Of a DNA stretch of 64,000 nt, positions 39,126-48,927 are shown one piece after another. Each line of letters opens with the position of its first letter. Within the stretch, counting starts at the first letter, position 1. The DNA comes from Thalassotalea ponticola (GTDB lineage: Bacteria; Pseudomonadota; Gammaproteobacteria; Enterobacterales; Alteromonadaceae). The translations under genes were made by a program, and so were the position numbers. The notes below the pieces were generated by a model. It made no database searches. It was not told the DNA's origin and saw nothing but the letters and a program-made list of their open reading frames with translations. The DNA lies in contig NZ_CP166871.1 in NCBI RefSeq assembly GCF_041379045.1, positions 1,798,001 to 1,862,000 on the forward strand. The letters run 5' to 3'.

Positions 39126-39896
39126 TTACGAGATATCAGCGAGCACGAGTTGCGCGGCTCTGACCACTGCGCTAATGGAGCGATTTTCAACCAATTTATG
39201 CGTTTCTGCATCGGGTATTTCGCTGTTGTGTCGATTGACAATAACCCCAGCTAAACACCCCGCTTTTAAGCCCGAGCTGGCACACATAGTGAGCAGTGTC
39301 GCCGATTCCATTTCGTAATTAAGCACGCCCATTTCTTGCCACTCTTCACACGAGCCAACAAAGCGCTTAACTACCCGTCCGGTATAGGTATCATAACGCT
39401 CTTGCCCTGGGTAGAAAGTATCACTCGAGGCAGTTATACCTGTATACACTGCCCCGTCTTGCTCATTTGCCGCTTGATACATCGCATGGCTGACGTGAAA
39501 GTCAGCGACAGCGGGAAACTCCATCGGTGCAAAGTGTAAACTTGCCCCGTCAAGTCGTACCGACCCGGTACTGACGATAATATCACCGACGTTAATCTCT
39601 GGTTGAATGGCACCTGTTGTGCCAATGCGCAAAAAATAACGCACACCAATCTGTGCCAACTCTTCAACGGCAATCGACGTTGATGGACCACCAATGCCGG
39701 TTGAGCAAACCACCACTGGATGACCATCGATTTGCCCTTTATACAAGGTGTATTCTCGTTGTGATTTGATAAACGTCGGTTCATCTAAGTGTTGTGCGAT
39801 TCGATCCACCCTGCCCGGGTCACCTGGTAAAATAGCCAAGACCGCATCGTCAATATCGTCTTTTGTTACCCCTAAATGAAAAACAGCGTTAGCCAT
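39126..39896 (-). CDS. udp: Uridine phosphorylase
   Basis: It cleaves uridine (and deoxyuridine) with phosphate to uracil and ribose 1-phosphate. The 256-residue protein of the NP-I family has HLGVTKDDI at the start, [38 protein letters not shown], and [13 protein letters not shown] with the ribose-binding Glu. E. coli Udp has 253 residues. It lies at the edge of the nucleoside cluster, 64 bp downstream of the DUF2750 gene on the same strand. Confidence 0.95.
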   Translation of the reverse strand: MANAVFHLGVTKDDIDDAVLAILPGDPGRVDRIAQHLDEPTFIKSQREYTLYKGQIDGHPVVVCSTGIGGPSTSIAVEELAQIGVRYFLRIGTTGAIQPEINVGDIIVSTGSVRLDGASLHFAPMEFPAVADFHVSHAMYQAANEQDGAVYTGITASSDTFYPGQERYDTYTGRVVKRFVGSCEEWQEMGVLNYEMESATLLTMCASSGLKAGCLAGVIVNRHNSEIPDAETHKLVENRSISAVVRAAQLVLADIS

Positions 39897-39960
39897 AAAG
39901 CCCCCTTGTTCCGTTGGTAGCTTTAGTCTAGACGCTGAATTGAAAAAACGCGTATGAAAA

Positions 39961-40347
39961 CTAGTTTTTACGCTCTAATTTTGCTTGTTTTTTAGCTAAT
40001 GCTTCGGCAAATTGCCACGGGTATAATATTTGCCCTGTTAAATTGTTATTAGGGAAAATAATGAGACACAAATCGTCTTCCTCCATACCAGGCAACCAGC
40101 GCTGTTGAATTTCGTCAAGGGTTAATTTTAACGGTTCACAATGCGACCACTCGTCTGTAGCCCAACTTTGCGCGGTCTCTTTGGTCGGCCAAAACGGAAC
40201 CAAATCTTCGCCGTCGTCGGTGAGCATAACCGCGCCGTGTTGATCGGTTAAAATCCACGCCTGACGCTCTGCCATCAAGTGTTGCATAAATACATCGTAA
40301 CGCTGTGCGTCAGTTAAGTGTAAACTGTCTTTGTCTATAGCTACCAT
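39961..40347 (-). CDS. DUF2750 protein
   Basis: A 128-residue cytosolic protein of unknown function. The family pattern [15 protein letters not shown], then [51 protein letters not shown], is clear. Family members are often annotated only from this domain. It sits between aroG and udp on the same strand with short gaps (62 and 64 bp), so co-transcription is possible, but no functional link is evident. Confidence 0.85.
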   Translation of the reverse strand: MVAIDKDSLHLTDAQRYDVFMQHLMAERQAWILTDQHGAVMLTDDGEDLVPFWPTKETAQSWATDEWSHCEPLKLTLDEIQQRWLPGMEEDDLCLIIFPNNNLTGQILYPWQFAEALAKKQAKLERKN

Positions 40348-40409
40348 GATAAGCTACCTCTTGTTAATGAAACCGGCCAACACTGTGAATTTGGTTCTTT
40401 TACACGCTA

Positions 40410-41465
40410 TTATTTTTGCATTCGCGCCGACGACGCTTTTGCCAGTTTATCTAATAACACTTCGGTATCTTGCCAACCAATACACGCATCAGTAATACTT
40501 TGACCATACGTCGCGGCTTTATTATCGACCAGATCTTGACGCCCTTCCACTAGGTGACTCTCTACCATCACCCCAAAAATAGACTGATTCCCGTCTTTTA
40601 TCTGGCCGCAAACGTCATCACAAACAAGCATTTGGTTTTCAAATTTCTTACTTGAATTAGCATGTGAAAAATCAACCATCACTTTGTCTAGCACATTGGC
40701 CTTGGCTAATTGCTCGGTGATATTATCGATGTGCGGTTTGGTGTAGTTAGGTTCTTTGCCGCCGCGCAAAATAATGTGGCAATCGGGGTTTCCTTTCGTT
40801 TCAACAATCGCAGAATGACCGAACTTGGTTACCGATAAAAAGTGATGCGGTGCACTCGCCGCCCCAATCGCATCAATGGCTATCTTTATCGTGCCATCCG
40901 TGCCATTTTTGAAACCCACTGGACACGATAAGCCCGATGCCAATTCGCGATGAACTTGTGATTCGGTGGTACGAGCGCCAATGGCCCCCCAACACATTAA
41001 ATCGGCCATGTATTGCGGAGTGATCATATCCAAATACTCGCCCGCGGTTGGCAAGCCCATATCATTGAGCTCCAATAACAATTTGCGGCCGATTCTGAGC
41101 CCTTCATTTATGGCAAAGCTATTGTCTAAATGTGGGTCATTAATAAGGCCTTTCCAGCCAACTGTGGTACGCGGTTTTTCAAAATACACACGCATTACAA
41201 TTTCCAAACTGTCGCGATATTTAGTGCGCAGCTTATTTAAGCGAGAGCCGTATTCAAGAGCAGCGGTTGGATCGTGTATCGAACACGGGCCGATAACCAC
41301 CAGTAACCTGTCATCTTGGTTGTTGAGAATGCGGCTTATTGTCTGACGTGCTTCAAACACACTGCGCGCAATTTTTTCGTTTGTGCGATAGCGCTCTAAC
41401 AAGGCTATGGGTGGAAGGAGTTCTTTTAATTGATTAATTCTTACGTCGTCGGTTTGATACAGCAT
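40410..41465 (-). CDS. aroG: 3-deoxy-7-phosphoheptulonate (DAHP) synthase
   Basis: The first committed step of aromatic amino-acid synthesis, joining phosphoenolpyruvate and erythrose 4-phosphate. The 351-residue class I enzyme shows LLVVIGPCSIHDP, MRVYFEKPRTTVGWKGLINDP, WGAIGARTTESQVHRELASGLSCPVGFKNGT, KFGHSAIVETKGN and DFSHANSSK. It matches the E. coli AroG isozyme (350 residues, Phe-sensitive) along its length, including the N-terminus. Which amino acid inhibits it cannot be fixed from sequence by eye. Confidence 0.93.
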   Translation of the reverse strand: MLYQTDDVRINQLKELLPPIALLERYRTNEKIARSVFEARQTISRILNNQDDRLLVVIGPCSIHDPTAALEYGSRLNKLRTKYRDSLEIVMRVYFEKPRTTVGWKGLINDPHLDNSFAINEGLRIGRKLLLELNDMGLPTAGEYLDMITPQYMADLMCWGAIGARTTESQVHRELASGLSCPVGFKNGTDGTIKIAIDAIGAASAPHHFLSVTKFGHSAIVETKGNPDCHIILRGGKEPNYTKPHIDNITEQLAKANVLDKVMVDFSHANSSKKFENQMLVCDDVCGQIKDGNQSIFGVMVESHLVEGRQDLVDNKAATYGQSITDACIGWQDTEVLLDKLAKASSARMQK

Positions 41466-41692
41466 GCCAGACTCTTTATTGATTTATTATTCATGAGTTA
41501 CTAGGGTCTAATTTAACAATGTTTTTACAGATTGCCAATCGTATTTAGCTCGTTATGGCGATATTCGTTAACCTTTAGCACACGCTTACGCTAGCGATTA
41601 ATTTGCAGCCAAAAATTAACAAATATAAAAATTCACCTATATTTAAACTCACCTGTTACACAAATTTCGCCACGACTGATTATTACGCCATT

Positions 41693-42691
41693 ATGATAGC
41701 AACTGATTTACCGCTCATTGATCTACATCGACACCTTGACGGCAACATTCGTGCGTCAACCATATGGCAACTCGCGCATCAGCACAATATCGCCCTACCG
41801 TGTGACAATTTTGACGACTTTATCGCCCATACGCGGATCAATGATAAAGCCAATACCTTAGTCGAGTTTCTGCAAAAGCTCGACTGGGGAGTAAATGTAC
41901 TCAAAACGCTAGATGATATAAAACTTGTCTCCTATCAAAATATCGAAGACTTACACAAAGCCGGTATCGACTACGCTGAACTGCGATTTTCGCCCTACTA
42001 CATGGGCATGGCGCACAACTTATCGACAACTGATGTCGTTGCTGCAGTGATCGATGGCGTACAGAGCGGCTTACAAGATTTTCCGGTGAAAGCTAATTTG
42101 ATTGGTATATTATCGAGAACATTTGGTGTTGAGGCCTGTCACATCGAACTCAATGCCATTCTCGCTCACAAACAGCACTTTGTCGCCGTTGATCTCGCAG
42201 GTGACGAACTCGGTAAGCCCGCCACGTTGTTTGTCGAACACTTCAATAAGGTCGCACAAGCGGGGCTATGTGCCACCGTTCACGCGGGTGAAGCCGATGG
42301 GCCAAGTAGTGTTTGGAATGCCATTAATTTACTCAGCGCTCGACGCATCGGTCATGGTGTTAACAGCTATCGCGACAATGCACTTATGGATTATCTTCGC
42401 GATAACAACATATTTCTCGAGACGTGTCTGACATCAAATTATCAAACGGGGACGGTTGAACGGCTTGACGATCATCCAATTCACACATTTATTCAACACG
42501 GTGTCGGCGTGTGTCTTAACACCGATGACCCTGCAGTTGAAGGCATTGAACTTCGAGATGAATACGCACTTGCCAAAAATCAACTGGGCTTTACTGATGC
42601 CCAGCTAAGACAGTTACAACTCAATTCGCTCAAAGCCGCCTTTATAAGTGACAGCGAGCGCACTGAACTCAAACTGATGAAACAAAAGTAA
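41693..42691 (+). CDS. add: Adenosine deaminase
   Basis: It deaminates adenosine and deoxyadenosine to (deoxy)inosine, the substrate of the next enzyme, DeoD. The ATG at 41693 gives 332 residues and aligns with the E. coli start (MIxTxLPLxDxHRHLDGN; 333 residues). An upstream in-frame TTG would add 30 unrelated residues. Zinc and active-site motifs: DLHRHLDGN, HAGEADGP, RIGHGV, and LNTDDPAVEG with the catalytic Asp pair. It lies 21 bp before deoD on the same strand. Confidence 0.95.
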   Translation: MIATDLPLIDLHRHLDGNIRASTIWQLAHQHNIALPCDNFDDFIAHTRINDKANTLVEFLQKLDWGVNVLKTLDDIKLVSYQNIEDLHKAGIDYAELRFSPYYMGMAHNLSTTDVVAAVIDGVQSGLQDFPVKANLIGILSRTFGVEACHIELNAILAHKQHFVAVDLAGDELGKPATLFVEHFNKVAQAGLCATVHAGEADGPSSVWNAINLLSARRIGHGVNSYRDNALMDYLRDNNIFLETCLTSNYQTGTVERLDDHPIHTFIQHGVGVCLNTDDPAVEGIELRDEYALAKNQLGFTDAQLRQLQLNSLKAAFISDSERTELKLMKQK

Positions 42692-42712
42692 TCAACAATA
42701 GGAATATTAACT

Positions 42713-43423
42713 ATGGCTACTCCACATATAGAAGCAAAAGAGGGTGAAATTGCGGATACCGTGTTACTTCCCGGCGATCCATTACGAGCAAAATTTATCG
42801 CTGAGAACTTCATTGATAATCCGGTACAATTTAATGGCGTACGCAATATGCTTGGTTTTACCGGTACTTATAAAGGCAAACGCGTATCGGTTATGGGATC
42901 AGGTATGGGAATTCCTTCGGCTTCCATATATGCCACGGAGCTTTATAAATTTTACAATGTCGAAAACATCATCCGCATAGGTAGCTGTGGTGCGGTTCGC
43001 GACGATGTCAATGTGCGCGATGTGGTGATCGGCATGGGCGCAAGTACCGACTCAAAATGTAATCGCATGCGCTTTAATGGCCATGATTTCGCCGCTATTG
43101 CCGACTACGGCTTACTAAAGCGCGTGGTTGATGCCGCTGGTAATCTCAACATCGATGTAAAAGTTGGCAATATTTTCAGTGCCGATTTGTTTTATGCGCC
43201 AGATTTCGAGTTTTTTCACACCATGGCAAAACACGGTATTCTCGGCGTAGAAATGGAAGCGGCTGGTTTATATGGCGCTGCTGCTGAATACGGTAAAAAA
43301 GCTCTTTGTGTGGCAACCGTTAGCGACCACATTATTCGCGGTGAAGAATTGTCGTCAGCAGACCGACAAACAACCTTTAAAGATATGATGATCATGACTC
43401 TTGAGTCGTTATTACTTGAGTAA
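42713..43423 (+). CDS. deoD: Purine nucleoside phosphorylase, DeoD type
   Basis: It splits purine (deoxy)nucleosides with phosphate to base and (deoxy)ribose 1-phosphate. The 236-residue hexameric type shows [67 protein letters not shown], and the SDHI segment with the catalytic Asp. It follows add by 21 bp, so the pair degrades adenosine stepwise. Confidence 0.97.
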   Translation: MATPHIEAKEGEIADTVLLPGDPLRAKFIAENFIDNPVQFNGVRNMLGFTGTYKGKRVSVMGSGMGIPSASIYATELYKFYNVENIIRIGSCGAVRDDVNVRDVVIGMGASTDSKCNRMRFNGHDFAAIADYGLLKRVVDAAGNLNIDVKVGNIFSADLFYAPDFEFFHTMAKHGILGVEMEAAGLYGAAAEYGKKALCVATVSDHIIRGEELSSADRQTTFKDMMIMTLESLLLE

Positions 43424-43448
43424 AAGCACTCATGGTTAACGTCTATGG

Positions 43449-43478
43449 CAAAGCAGTTCATTGGCGTGAACTGCTTTG
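43449..43478 (+). terminator. Terminator-like hairpin after deoD
   Basis: A perfect 12-bp stem (43449-43460 with 43467-43478, CAAAGCAGTTCA) with a 6-nt loop lies 25 bp past the deoD stop. The following TAATATAG is only moderately U-rich. Confidence 0.6.
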
Positions 43479-43481
43479 TAA

Positions 43482-43673
43482 TATAGATGTTGTGCGAATT
43501 AAAAGGGATTTAATCAAGGTGTAAGACGTATGGTTATGTCATACCAACGCAAGCAACCCAACGCGTAGCACCAATGGAGAAAATGACATTTAAACGAATC
43601 CAATAGTCGCAAATAATCGAATTCATATAACCAAATACGTGACACAGCGTTTTTCAAGCTGGGTCCTGTGCCC
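43482..43673. repeat. Dispersed intergenic repeat, copy B
   Basis: Homologous in the same orientation to 28498-28660. Shared landmarks are TAGATNTTGTGC, AATTAAAAGGG, ACGTATGGTTAT, CATACCAAC and GAGNNAATGACNTTT. It carries the matching hairpin (GTATG … CATAC, 43528-43544). It too lies between convergent gene ends, here deoD and deoB. Confidence 0.65.
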
Positions 43674-43857
43674 TACTTTACCTCCAAAGCGCTCCACCTT
43701 AACCTTGACTCTACACGCTGATAAGGTGGCGAACAAAGACCATTGATCACCCTTACCGCCCCATTAAGCACAGTGGGTAAACGTACACTCTTAGCCTCTT
43801 AGCCGAGCTTCACTGTCTCAACAGTTTCTAGGCAACCACACGACTTGGCCAGGCGTT
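43674..43857. other. Spacer before deoB 3' end, nothing recognised
   Basis: No coding frame or clear structure is seen between repeat copy B and the deoB stop. Confidence 0.3.
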
Positions 43858-45072
43858 TTACTGTAACTTCGACGCAAATGACGTGCCGTACTCTGGAGCT
43901 TTTACTTCAAATAGCTCCGCAATGGTGGCGCCAATATCGGCAAAAGTATCACGCTCTCCCAAGTCAATGGACGGCATGTTGCGCTTGTACACCATAACGG
44001 GGACGTATTCTCGTGTGTGGTCGCTGCCGTGCCATGTCGGATCACAACCGTGGTCGGCGGTTAAAAACACGTAGTCATCATCTTTGAGTTCGACACCAAT
44101 CTCATTTAACCGAGAATCCAAATATTCAAGCGCTTTGCCGTAACCAACGGGATCGCGGCGATGACCATAATCTTGGTCAAAATTAACCAAATTGGTGAAA
44201 ATCAAACTGCCTTCGGGTTGAGATTTCAGCTGCTCAATACTGGTATTGACCAAGTCCTCTAACCCCGTTGCCTTGAATTTTTCGCTTATCCCTTGATGGG
44301 CAAAAATATCGGCAATTTTACCGACGCTAACTACCTTGCCACCCGCTTCCACAATGTTATCCAGTACCGTGGGTGCCGGCGGTAATATCGAATAATCTCG
44401 ACGATTGCCCGTACGCTGAAAGTCATCAGGACTCGAACCAACAAAAGGGCGAGCGATCACCCTACCAATATTTAATTGCATCTCATCAAGAACTTCTCTG
44501 ACTTGTTGACAATACGTGAGCAGATTGTCCAAACCAAACGTCTCTTCGTGAGCGGCAACTTGAAATACACTGTCTGCCGAGGTGTAGCATATCGGCACAC
44601 CGGTTTTCATGTGTTGTTCGCCAAGCTCGTTAATGATATTAGTCCCCGAAGCGTGACAGTTGCCAAGGATCGCATTGATCCCTGTTCGCTGATAAATTTG
44701 CTCGAGTAACTCAGCCGAAAAAGAATTGGTTTTATCGGTAAAATAGCCCCAGTCAAACAAAACCGGTACGCCCATCATTTCCCAGTGACCACTGGGGGTG
44801 TCTTTTCCTGAACTGATTTCAGCCGCATAACCATATGCGCCAGTCGAAGGAGCCTCTCCAGTTACTGCTGGCGCCTGTTTACCTGCGGCAGTGGCGGCGT
44901 TAATTAACCCTAATTTGGACAATGTCGGCAAGTTGAGTTTACGACCGCTTTGTTGATAAAACTCAGCGGCTAAATTGGCAAATGTATTTGCTCCTACATC
45001 ACCAAAGTCTTCAGCATCTGGTGCTGCCCCTAAACCAAAACCATCGACGACTAAAATTAATGCTCGTGCCAT
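43858..45072 (-). CDS. deoB: Phosphopentomutase
   Basis: It moves phosphate from C1 to C5 of ribose or deoxyribose, linking the phosphorylases to DeoC and the pentose pathway. The 404-residue alkaline-phosphatase-fold enzyme has the metal ligands of VDGFGLGAAPDA and TADHGCDPTWHGSDHTRE, and the phospho-Thr region SSGKDTPSGHWE. The E. coli protein has 407 residues. It is transcribed against the rest of the deo genes, divergently from udk across a 212-bp gap. E. coli has it inside deoCABD. Confidence 0.97.
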   Translation of the reverse strand: MARALILVVDGFGLGAAPDAEDFGDVGANTFANLAAEFYQQSGRKLNLPTLSKLGLINAATAAGKQAPAVTGEAPSTGAYGYAAEISSGKDTPSGHWEMMGVPVLFDWGYFTDKTNSFSAELLEQIYQRTGINAILGNCHASGTNIINELGEQHMKTGVPICYTSADSVFQVAAHEETFGLDNLLTYCQQVREVLDEMQLNIGRVIARPFVGSSPDDFQRTGNRRDYSILPPAPTVLDNIVEAGGKVVSVGKIADIFAHQGISEKFKATGLEDLVNTSIEQLKSQPEGSLIFTNLVNFDQDYGHRRDPVGYGKALEYLDSRLNEIGVELKDDDYVFLTADHGCDPTWHGSDHTREYVPVMVYKRNMPSIDLGERDTFADIGATIAELFEVKAPEYGTSFASKLQ

Positions 45073-45284
45073 GAGATATCCTTTTAAACAACTAGTGTAC
45101 GCGTCAAAGCAAAGCCGAAATGCAACGCTTTACTTCGCCCTGAATCAATAAACGAAAAGAATGTAACTTTATTATAGAAGGATTTATTAAATTGTACGGA
45201 AAAACACTTTTTACTACCTACTGACTAGTTTTTGAGCAAAAATACGCAATACTATTTAGCATGCTTAACCTTTTGGGATTTGTA

Positions 45285-45920
45285 GTGTCTATCAATAACC
45301 TGACAATTATCGCGATTGTTGGAGCATCAGCGTCCGGTAAATCATTATTCGCTGAAACAATATACAACGAGCTCACCGAAGAGCTTGGCAATACCTCGAT
45401 GACCATCATCAAAGAGGATTCCTACTATCGTTGCCAAGACCATCTTTCAATGGATGAGCGTGTCAAGACGAACTACGATCACCCTCATGCATTCGAGCAC
45501 GAATTACTTGCCCATCACTTGTTTCAATTAAGCGAGGGGCACTCGATTGAAGTCCCCATGTACGATTACAAAGAACACACTCGCAGCAAAGACGTAGAAA
45601 TCGTCAACCCGGCAAAGGTTGTGTTAGTCGAAGGCATTTTGTTGCTGACCGATCAACAACTGCGCAATCGCTTTGATATCAATATATTTATGGATACGCC
45701 GTTGGACGTCTGTTTAATTCGCCGTATTAAACGCGATTTAAAAGAGCGTGGCCGCGATCTGGATTCTGTTGTGCGGCAGTATCAGGCCACTGTTCGTCCG
45801 ATGTACTATCGATATATCGAGCCTTCAAAAGAACATGCGGACATCGTTATTACCAAAGGTGGGCGCAATCGTATGGCGCTCGAACTAATTAAGTCAAAAA
45901 TTCGCGAACTAGCGAATTAA
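45285..45920 (+). CDS. udk: Uridine kinase
   Basis: It phosphorylates uridine and cytidine for pyrimidine salvage. P-loop GASASGKS near the start, then ERVKTNYDHPHAFEHELL, PMYDYKEHTR, VEGILLL and RRIKRDLKERGRDLDSV match E. coli Udk. I prefer the GTG at 45285 (211 residues), with GGGA 6 nt upstream. An in-frame ATG at 45261 would add eight residues but has no visible ribosome site. A 32-bp gap separates it from the nucleoside transporter gene. Confidence 0.93.
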   Translation: MSINNLTIIAIVGASASGKSLFAETIYNELTEELGNTSMTIIKEDSYYRCQDHLSMDERVKTNYDHPHAFEHELLAHHLFQLSEGHSIEVPMYDYKEHTRSKDVEIVNPAKVVLVEGILLLTDQQLRNRFDINIFMDTPLDVCLIRRIKRDLKERGRDLDSVVRQYQATVRPMYYRYIEPSKEHADIVITKGGRNRMALELIKSKIRELAN

Positions 45921-45952
45921 TTTTTTATGTTTAATAACCCATAGGTGCAATT

Positions 45953-47203
45953 ATGGATTTAGATACATTTCGTGGCGTGTTGGGAATAGTAGCTATTTTA
46001 GTCGTTGCTTATTTAGCAAGCTCCAATCGCAAAAATATTAACTGGCGCACTGTTGGCGGTGCTTTAGCAATACAGATCACACTCGCTGGTTTGGTTTTGT
46101 ATAGTGATACAGGTCGCATGGCGCTAGAGGGCATTTCGAGTGCGGTTGGTAGTATCATTGACTACTCAGCAGCAGGTATCGCCTTCTTGTTTGGTGGCTT
46201 AGGTACCGATGCCATGTTTGCCAATGGTGTTGGTTTTGTCTTCGCCATTCGCGTACTTCCGGTGATTGTCTTTTTCTCGTCATTAATTGCCGTGCTCTAT
46301 TACTTGGGCATTATGGACAAGATAGTCACCTTCTTAGGTGGTGCGTTAGCCAAGCTACTCAAAACGTCGGATCCAGAATCTTTGTCTGCTACCGCCAATA
46401 TTTTCGTTGGTCAAACTGAAGCGCCATTAGTAGTGCGCCCATTTTTGCCAACGATGACTCGTTCAGAACTATTTGCCGTCATGACCGGTGGTTTGGCGTC
46501 AGTTGCGGGGGCCGTGTTAGTCGGCTACGCCGGTATGGGGGTTGAACTCAAGTATCTGATCGCCGCATCTTTTATGGCCGCGCCCGGTGGCTTATTAATG
46601 GCTAAATTTATCATGCCAGAATCCGGCGAACCCAAAAATGAACTGTCTGAACTCGATGAAGTTGAAGAAGACAAAAAGCCCGTCAACGTTATCGACGCCG
46701 CGGCAGAAGGTGCATCAAAAGGTATGATGCTAGCCCTAAACGTCGGTGCAATGTTAATGGCGTTTGTTGCCCTAATCGCGCTTCTAAACGGTATGATTGG
46801 TTGGTTTGGTGGCTTCTTTGGCATGGAGAACTTAACCCTAGAAATGATTTTAGGCTACGTATTACAGCCAGTTGCCTGGTTACTCGGTGTACCGTGGGAT
46901 GAAGCGTTTAGAGCAGGTAGTTTCTTGGGTCAAAAAATTATCGTCAACGAGTTTGTTGCCTATGTTGACTTCATTAAGTACAAAGATGAACTTAGCGCCG
47001 GTACACAAGCGATCATCACCTTTGCGCTGTGTGGCTTTGCCAACCTGTCATCGATTGCGATTCTATTAGGTGGTTTGGGTACCTTGGCACCCAACCGTCG
47101 CCACGACATCGCGCAAATGGGTATGAAAGCCGTTTTTGCTGCAACATTAGCCAACCTAATGAGTGCGGCAATTGCTGGTGTATTCATTTCATTAGCCGCT
47201 TAA
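45953..47203 (+). CDS. Concentrative nucleoside transporter (NupC type)
   Basis: An inner-membrane cation:nucleoside symporter of 416 residues. Hydrophobic repeats include the CNT signatures [50 protein letters not shown] (nucleoside-binding QTEAP) and [12 protein letters not shown], and the late [17 protein letters not shown]. It is flanked by udk and deoC. Substrate range (purine or pyrimidine) is not decidable here. Confidence 0.93.
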   Translation: MDLDTFRGVLGIVAILVVAYLASSNRKNINWRTVGGALAIQITLAGLVLYSDTGRMALEGISSAVGSIIDYSAAGIAFLFGGLGTDAMFANGVGFVFAIRVLPVIVFFSSLIAVLYYLGIMDKIVTFLGGALAKLLKTSDPESLSATANIFVGQTEAPLVVRPFLPTMTRSELFAVMTGGLASVAGAVLVGYAGMGVELKYLIAASFMAAPGGLLMAKFIMPESGEPKNELSELDEVEEDKKPVNVIDAAAEGASKGMMLALNVGAMLMAFVALIALLNGMIGWFGGFFGMENLTLEMILGYVLQPVAWLLGVPWDEAFRAGSFLGQKIIVNEFVAYVDFIKYKDELSAGTQAIITFALCGFANLSSIAILLGGLGTLAPNRRHDIAQMGMKAVFAATLANLMSAAIAGVFISLAA

Positions 47204-47210
47204 CACCTCA

Positions 47211-47232
47211 AAGCCCGCTGTTGCGGGCTTTT
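47211..47232 (+). terminator. Terminator between the nucleoside transporter and deoC
   Basis: AAGCCCGC (47211-47218) pairs with GCGGGCTT (47223-47230) around TGTT, followed by TTCCTT. DeoC starts only 20 bp further, so read-through or partial termination may set the ratio of the two products. Confidence 0.75.
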
Positions 47233-47252
47233 CCTTAATCAAGGGGTAATTT

Positions 47253-48020
47253 ATGACTGAGCAAGCATTAAAAGATGTGGCCAAAGAAGCCATTGGTTAT
47301 ATTGACTTAACAACACTAAATGACACGGATACAGATGAAATTGTTGCCACCTTATGCGACCAAGCCATCAGCCCTGCAGGTAAAACGGCTGCCATTTGTA
47401 TCTACCCTAGATTTATTCCAGCAGCGAAAAAACGCCTCGCTGGTAGCGGAATAAAAATTGCCACGGTAACCAACTTTCCACATGGTAACGACGATATTGA
47501 TATTGCTGTTGCAGAAACCAAAGCCGCGGTTGCTTATGGCGCCGATGAAGTAGATGTCGTGTTTCCTTACCGCGCATTTATGGCTGGCAACGAGCAAGTT
47601 GGTTTTGACTTAGTAAAAGCCTGTAAAGACGAATTGCCTGACAACGTGCAGCTAAAAGTGATCATTGAAACGGGAGAGTTAAAGTCAGCCGACTTGATCC
47701 GCAAGGCAAGTGAAATTTCAATTAAAGCCGGTGCTGATTTTATTAAGACTTCGACCGGCAAAGTAGCAGTCAACGCCACGCCGGAGGCAGCGCGCATTAT
47801 GATGGAGGTGATTCGCGATCTCGATCCCAGTGTAGGTTTTAAACCGGCAGGTGGTGTGCGCACCACAGAAGAAGCTAAGTATTATTTAGATATGGCTCGT
47901 GAAATCCTCGGTGATGATTGGTTGTCACCAGCAAAATTTCGTTTCGGAGCCAGTGGATTACTCGGTAATTTATTAGCTACCCTAGGTCACGGTGAAGTAA
48001 AGAAAAGCACCGGCTATTAA
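47253..48020 (+). CDS. deoC: Deoxyribose-phosphate aldolase
   Basis: It cleaves 2-deoxyribose 5-phosphate to acetaldehyde and glyceraldehyde 3-phosphate, the last step of deoxynucleoside catabolism. The 255-residue class I aldolase has DLTTLNDTD, the catalytic Lys in [11 protein letters not shown], and the second Lys in [20 protein letters not shown] lies upstream of the ATG. Acetaldehyde produced here would feed acetyl-CoA. Confidence 0.97.
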   Translation: MTEQALKDVAKEAIGYIDLTTLNDTDTDEIVATLCDQAISPAGKTAAICIYPRFIPAAKKRLAGSGIKIATVTNFPHGNDDIDIAVAETKAAVAYGADEVDVVFPYRAFMAGNEQVGFDLVKACKDELPDNVQLKVIIETGELKSADLIRKASEISIKAGADFIKTSTGKVAVNATPEAARIMMEVIRDLDPSVGFKPAGGVRTTEEAKYYLDMAREILGDDWLSPAKFRFGASGLLGNLLATLGHGEVKKSTGY

Positions 48021-48041
48021 ATCAGCTGTCGTTGCTACCAT

Positions 48042-48077
48042 CCAACAATGCTCGCCTAAGTTAACGAGCATTGTTGG
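48042..48077 (+). terminator. Long perfect hairpin after deoC
   Basis: A 13-bp perfect stem (48042-48054 with 48065-48077, CCAACAATGCTCG) has a 10-nt loop, starting 21 bp past the deoC stop. The flank GTTCATAA has no U-run, so the structure may stabilise the mRNA end as much as terminate. Confidence 0.55.
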
Positions 48078-48181
48078 GTTCATAACATCTTGTCATCCAC
48101 TAGGCTGGTGCGTCGTGTTATGTAGCTGACAATCCACCGACATCTCATCTACCTCTCGTTTAGTAACCAAGAAAAGATCCT

Positions 48182-48766
48182 ATGGCGCAACTTTATTTTT
48201 ACTACTCTGCAATGAATGCTGGTAAATCAACCTCATTATTGCAATCGGCTTACAACTATAACGAGCGCGGTATGAATACAGCCATATTTACCGCCTTAAT
48301 TGACGATCGGTATCAGCAAGGCAAAATAACATCGCGATTGGGCTTGAGTAGCGATGCGCTGCTGTACGATAAAGACACCAATTTATACGATCAAATTAAT
48401 CTGCTTCTGGCGAGGCAAAAGCTCGATTGTGTTCTGCTTGATGAAGCCCAGTTTTTGACCAAGCAACAAGTAAAACAGCTATCTGACGTTGTTGATTACT
48501 TAAATATTCCGGTACTTGCCTATGGAATTCGTACCGACTTTATGGGCGAAACATTTACCGGCAGTGCCGCTCTTCTGGCTTGGGCTGATAAACTGGTTGA
48601 ACTGAAAACCGTATGTCATTGCGGTCGCAAAGCGAATTTTATTATACGTTTTGACCAGTCCGGTAACGCAGTAACATCTGGCTCACAAGTACAAATCGGT
48701 GGCAACGATATGTATGAGTCGGTATGCCGAAAACACTTTAAGGCATCCGTTTGGGACAAAACATAA
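48182..48766 (+). CDS. tdk: Thymidine kinase
   Basis: It phosphorylates thymidine and deoxyuridine for DNA precursor salvage. The 194-residue type II enzyme has the P-loop [16 protein letters not shown], the lasso region [15 protein letters not shown], and a zinc site built by CHCGRKA and the later CRKHF. The E. coli length is 205. It closes the plus-strand nucleoside run and shares a terminator with nhaA. Confidence 0.96.
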   Translation: MAQLYFYYSAMNAGKSTSLLQSAYNYNERGMNTAIFTALIDDRYQQGKITSRLGLSSDALLYDKDTNLYDQINLLLARQKLDCVLLDEAQFLTKQQVKQLSDVVDYLNIPVLAYGIRTDFMGETFTGSAALLAWADKLVELKTVCHCGRKANFIIRFDQSGNAVTSGSQVQIGGNDMYESVCRKHFKASVWDKT

Positions 48767-48847
48767 AGCTTGTAGCAATTTTTCCTCGGCAAAGCGAAGT
48801 CCTCAACTGAGCAGATAGCAAAACGATTACACAAGCGTCAACAGATA

Positions 48848-48883
48848 AAAAAACCGCGATGCTATTTAGCATCGCGGTTTTTT
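48848..48883. terminator. Bidirectional terminator between tdk and nhaA
   Basis: The stem 48848-48862 with 48869-48883 (AAAAAACCGCGATGC) has a 6-nt loop and A/T runs on both sides, so it works for both converging genes. Confidence 0.92.
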
Positions 48884-48927
48884 AACTTGTTTATTGATCA
48901 AAACACGTGTTAATTCGCATTTTAATT

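Noticed and set aside
41603..41692. Extended adenosine deaminase N-terminus
   Set aside because: The extra 30 residues do not resemble the family, while the ATG at 41693 aligns with the known start.
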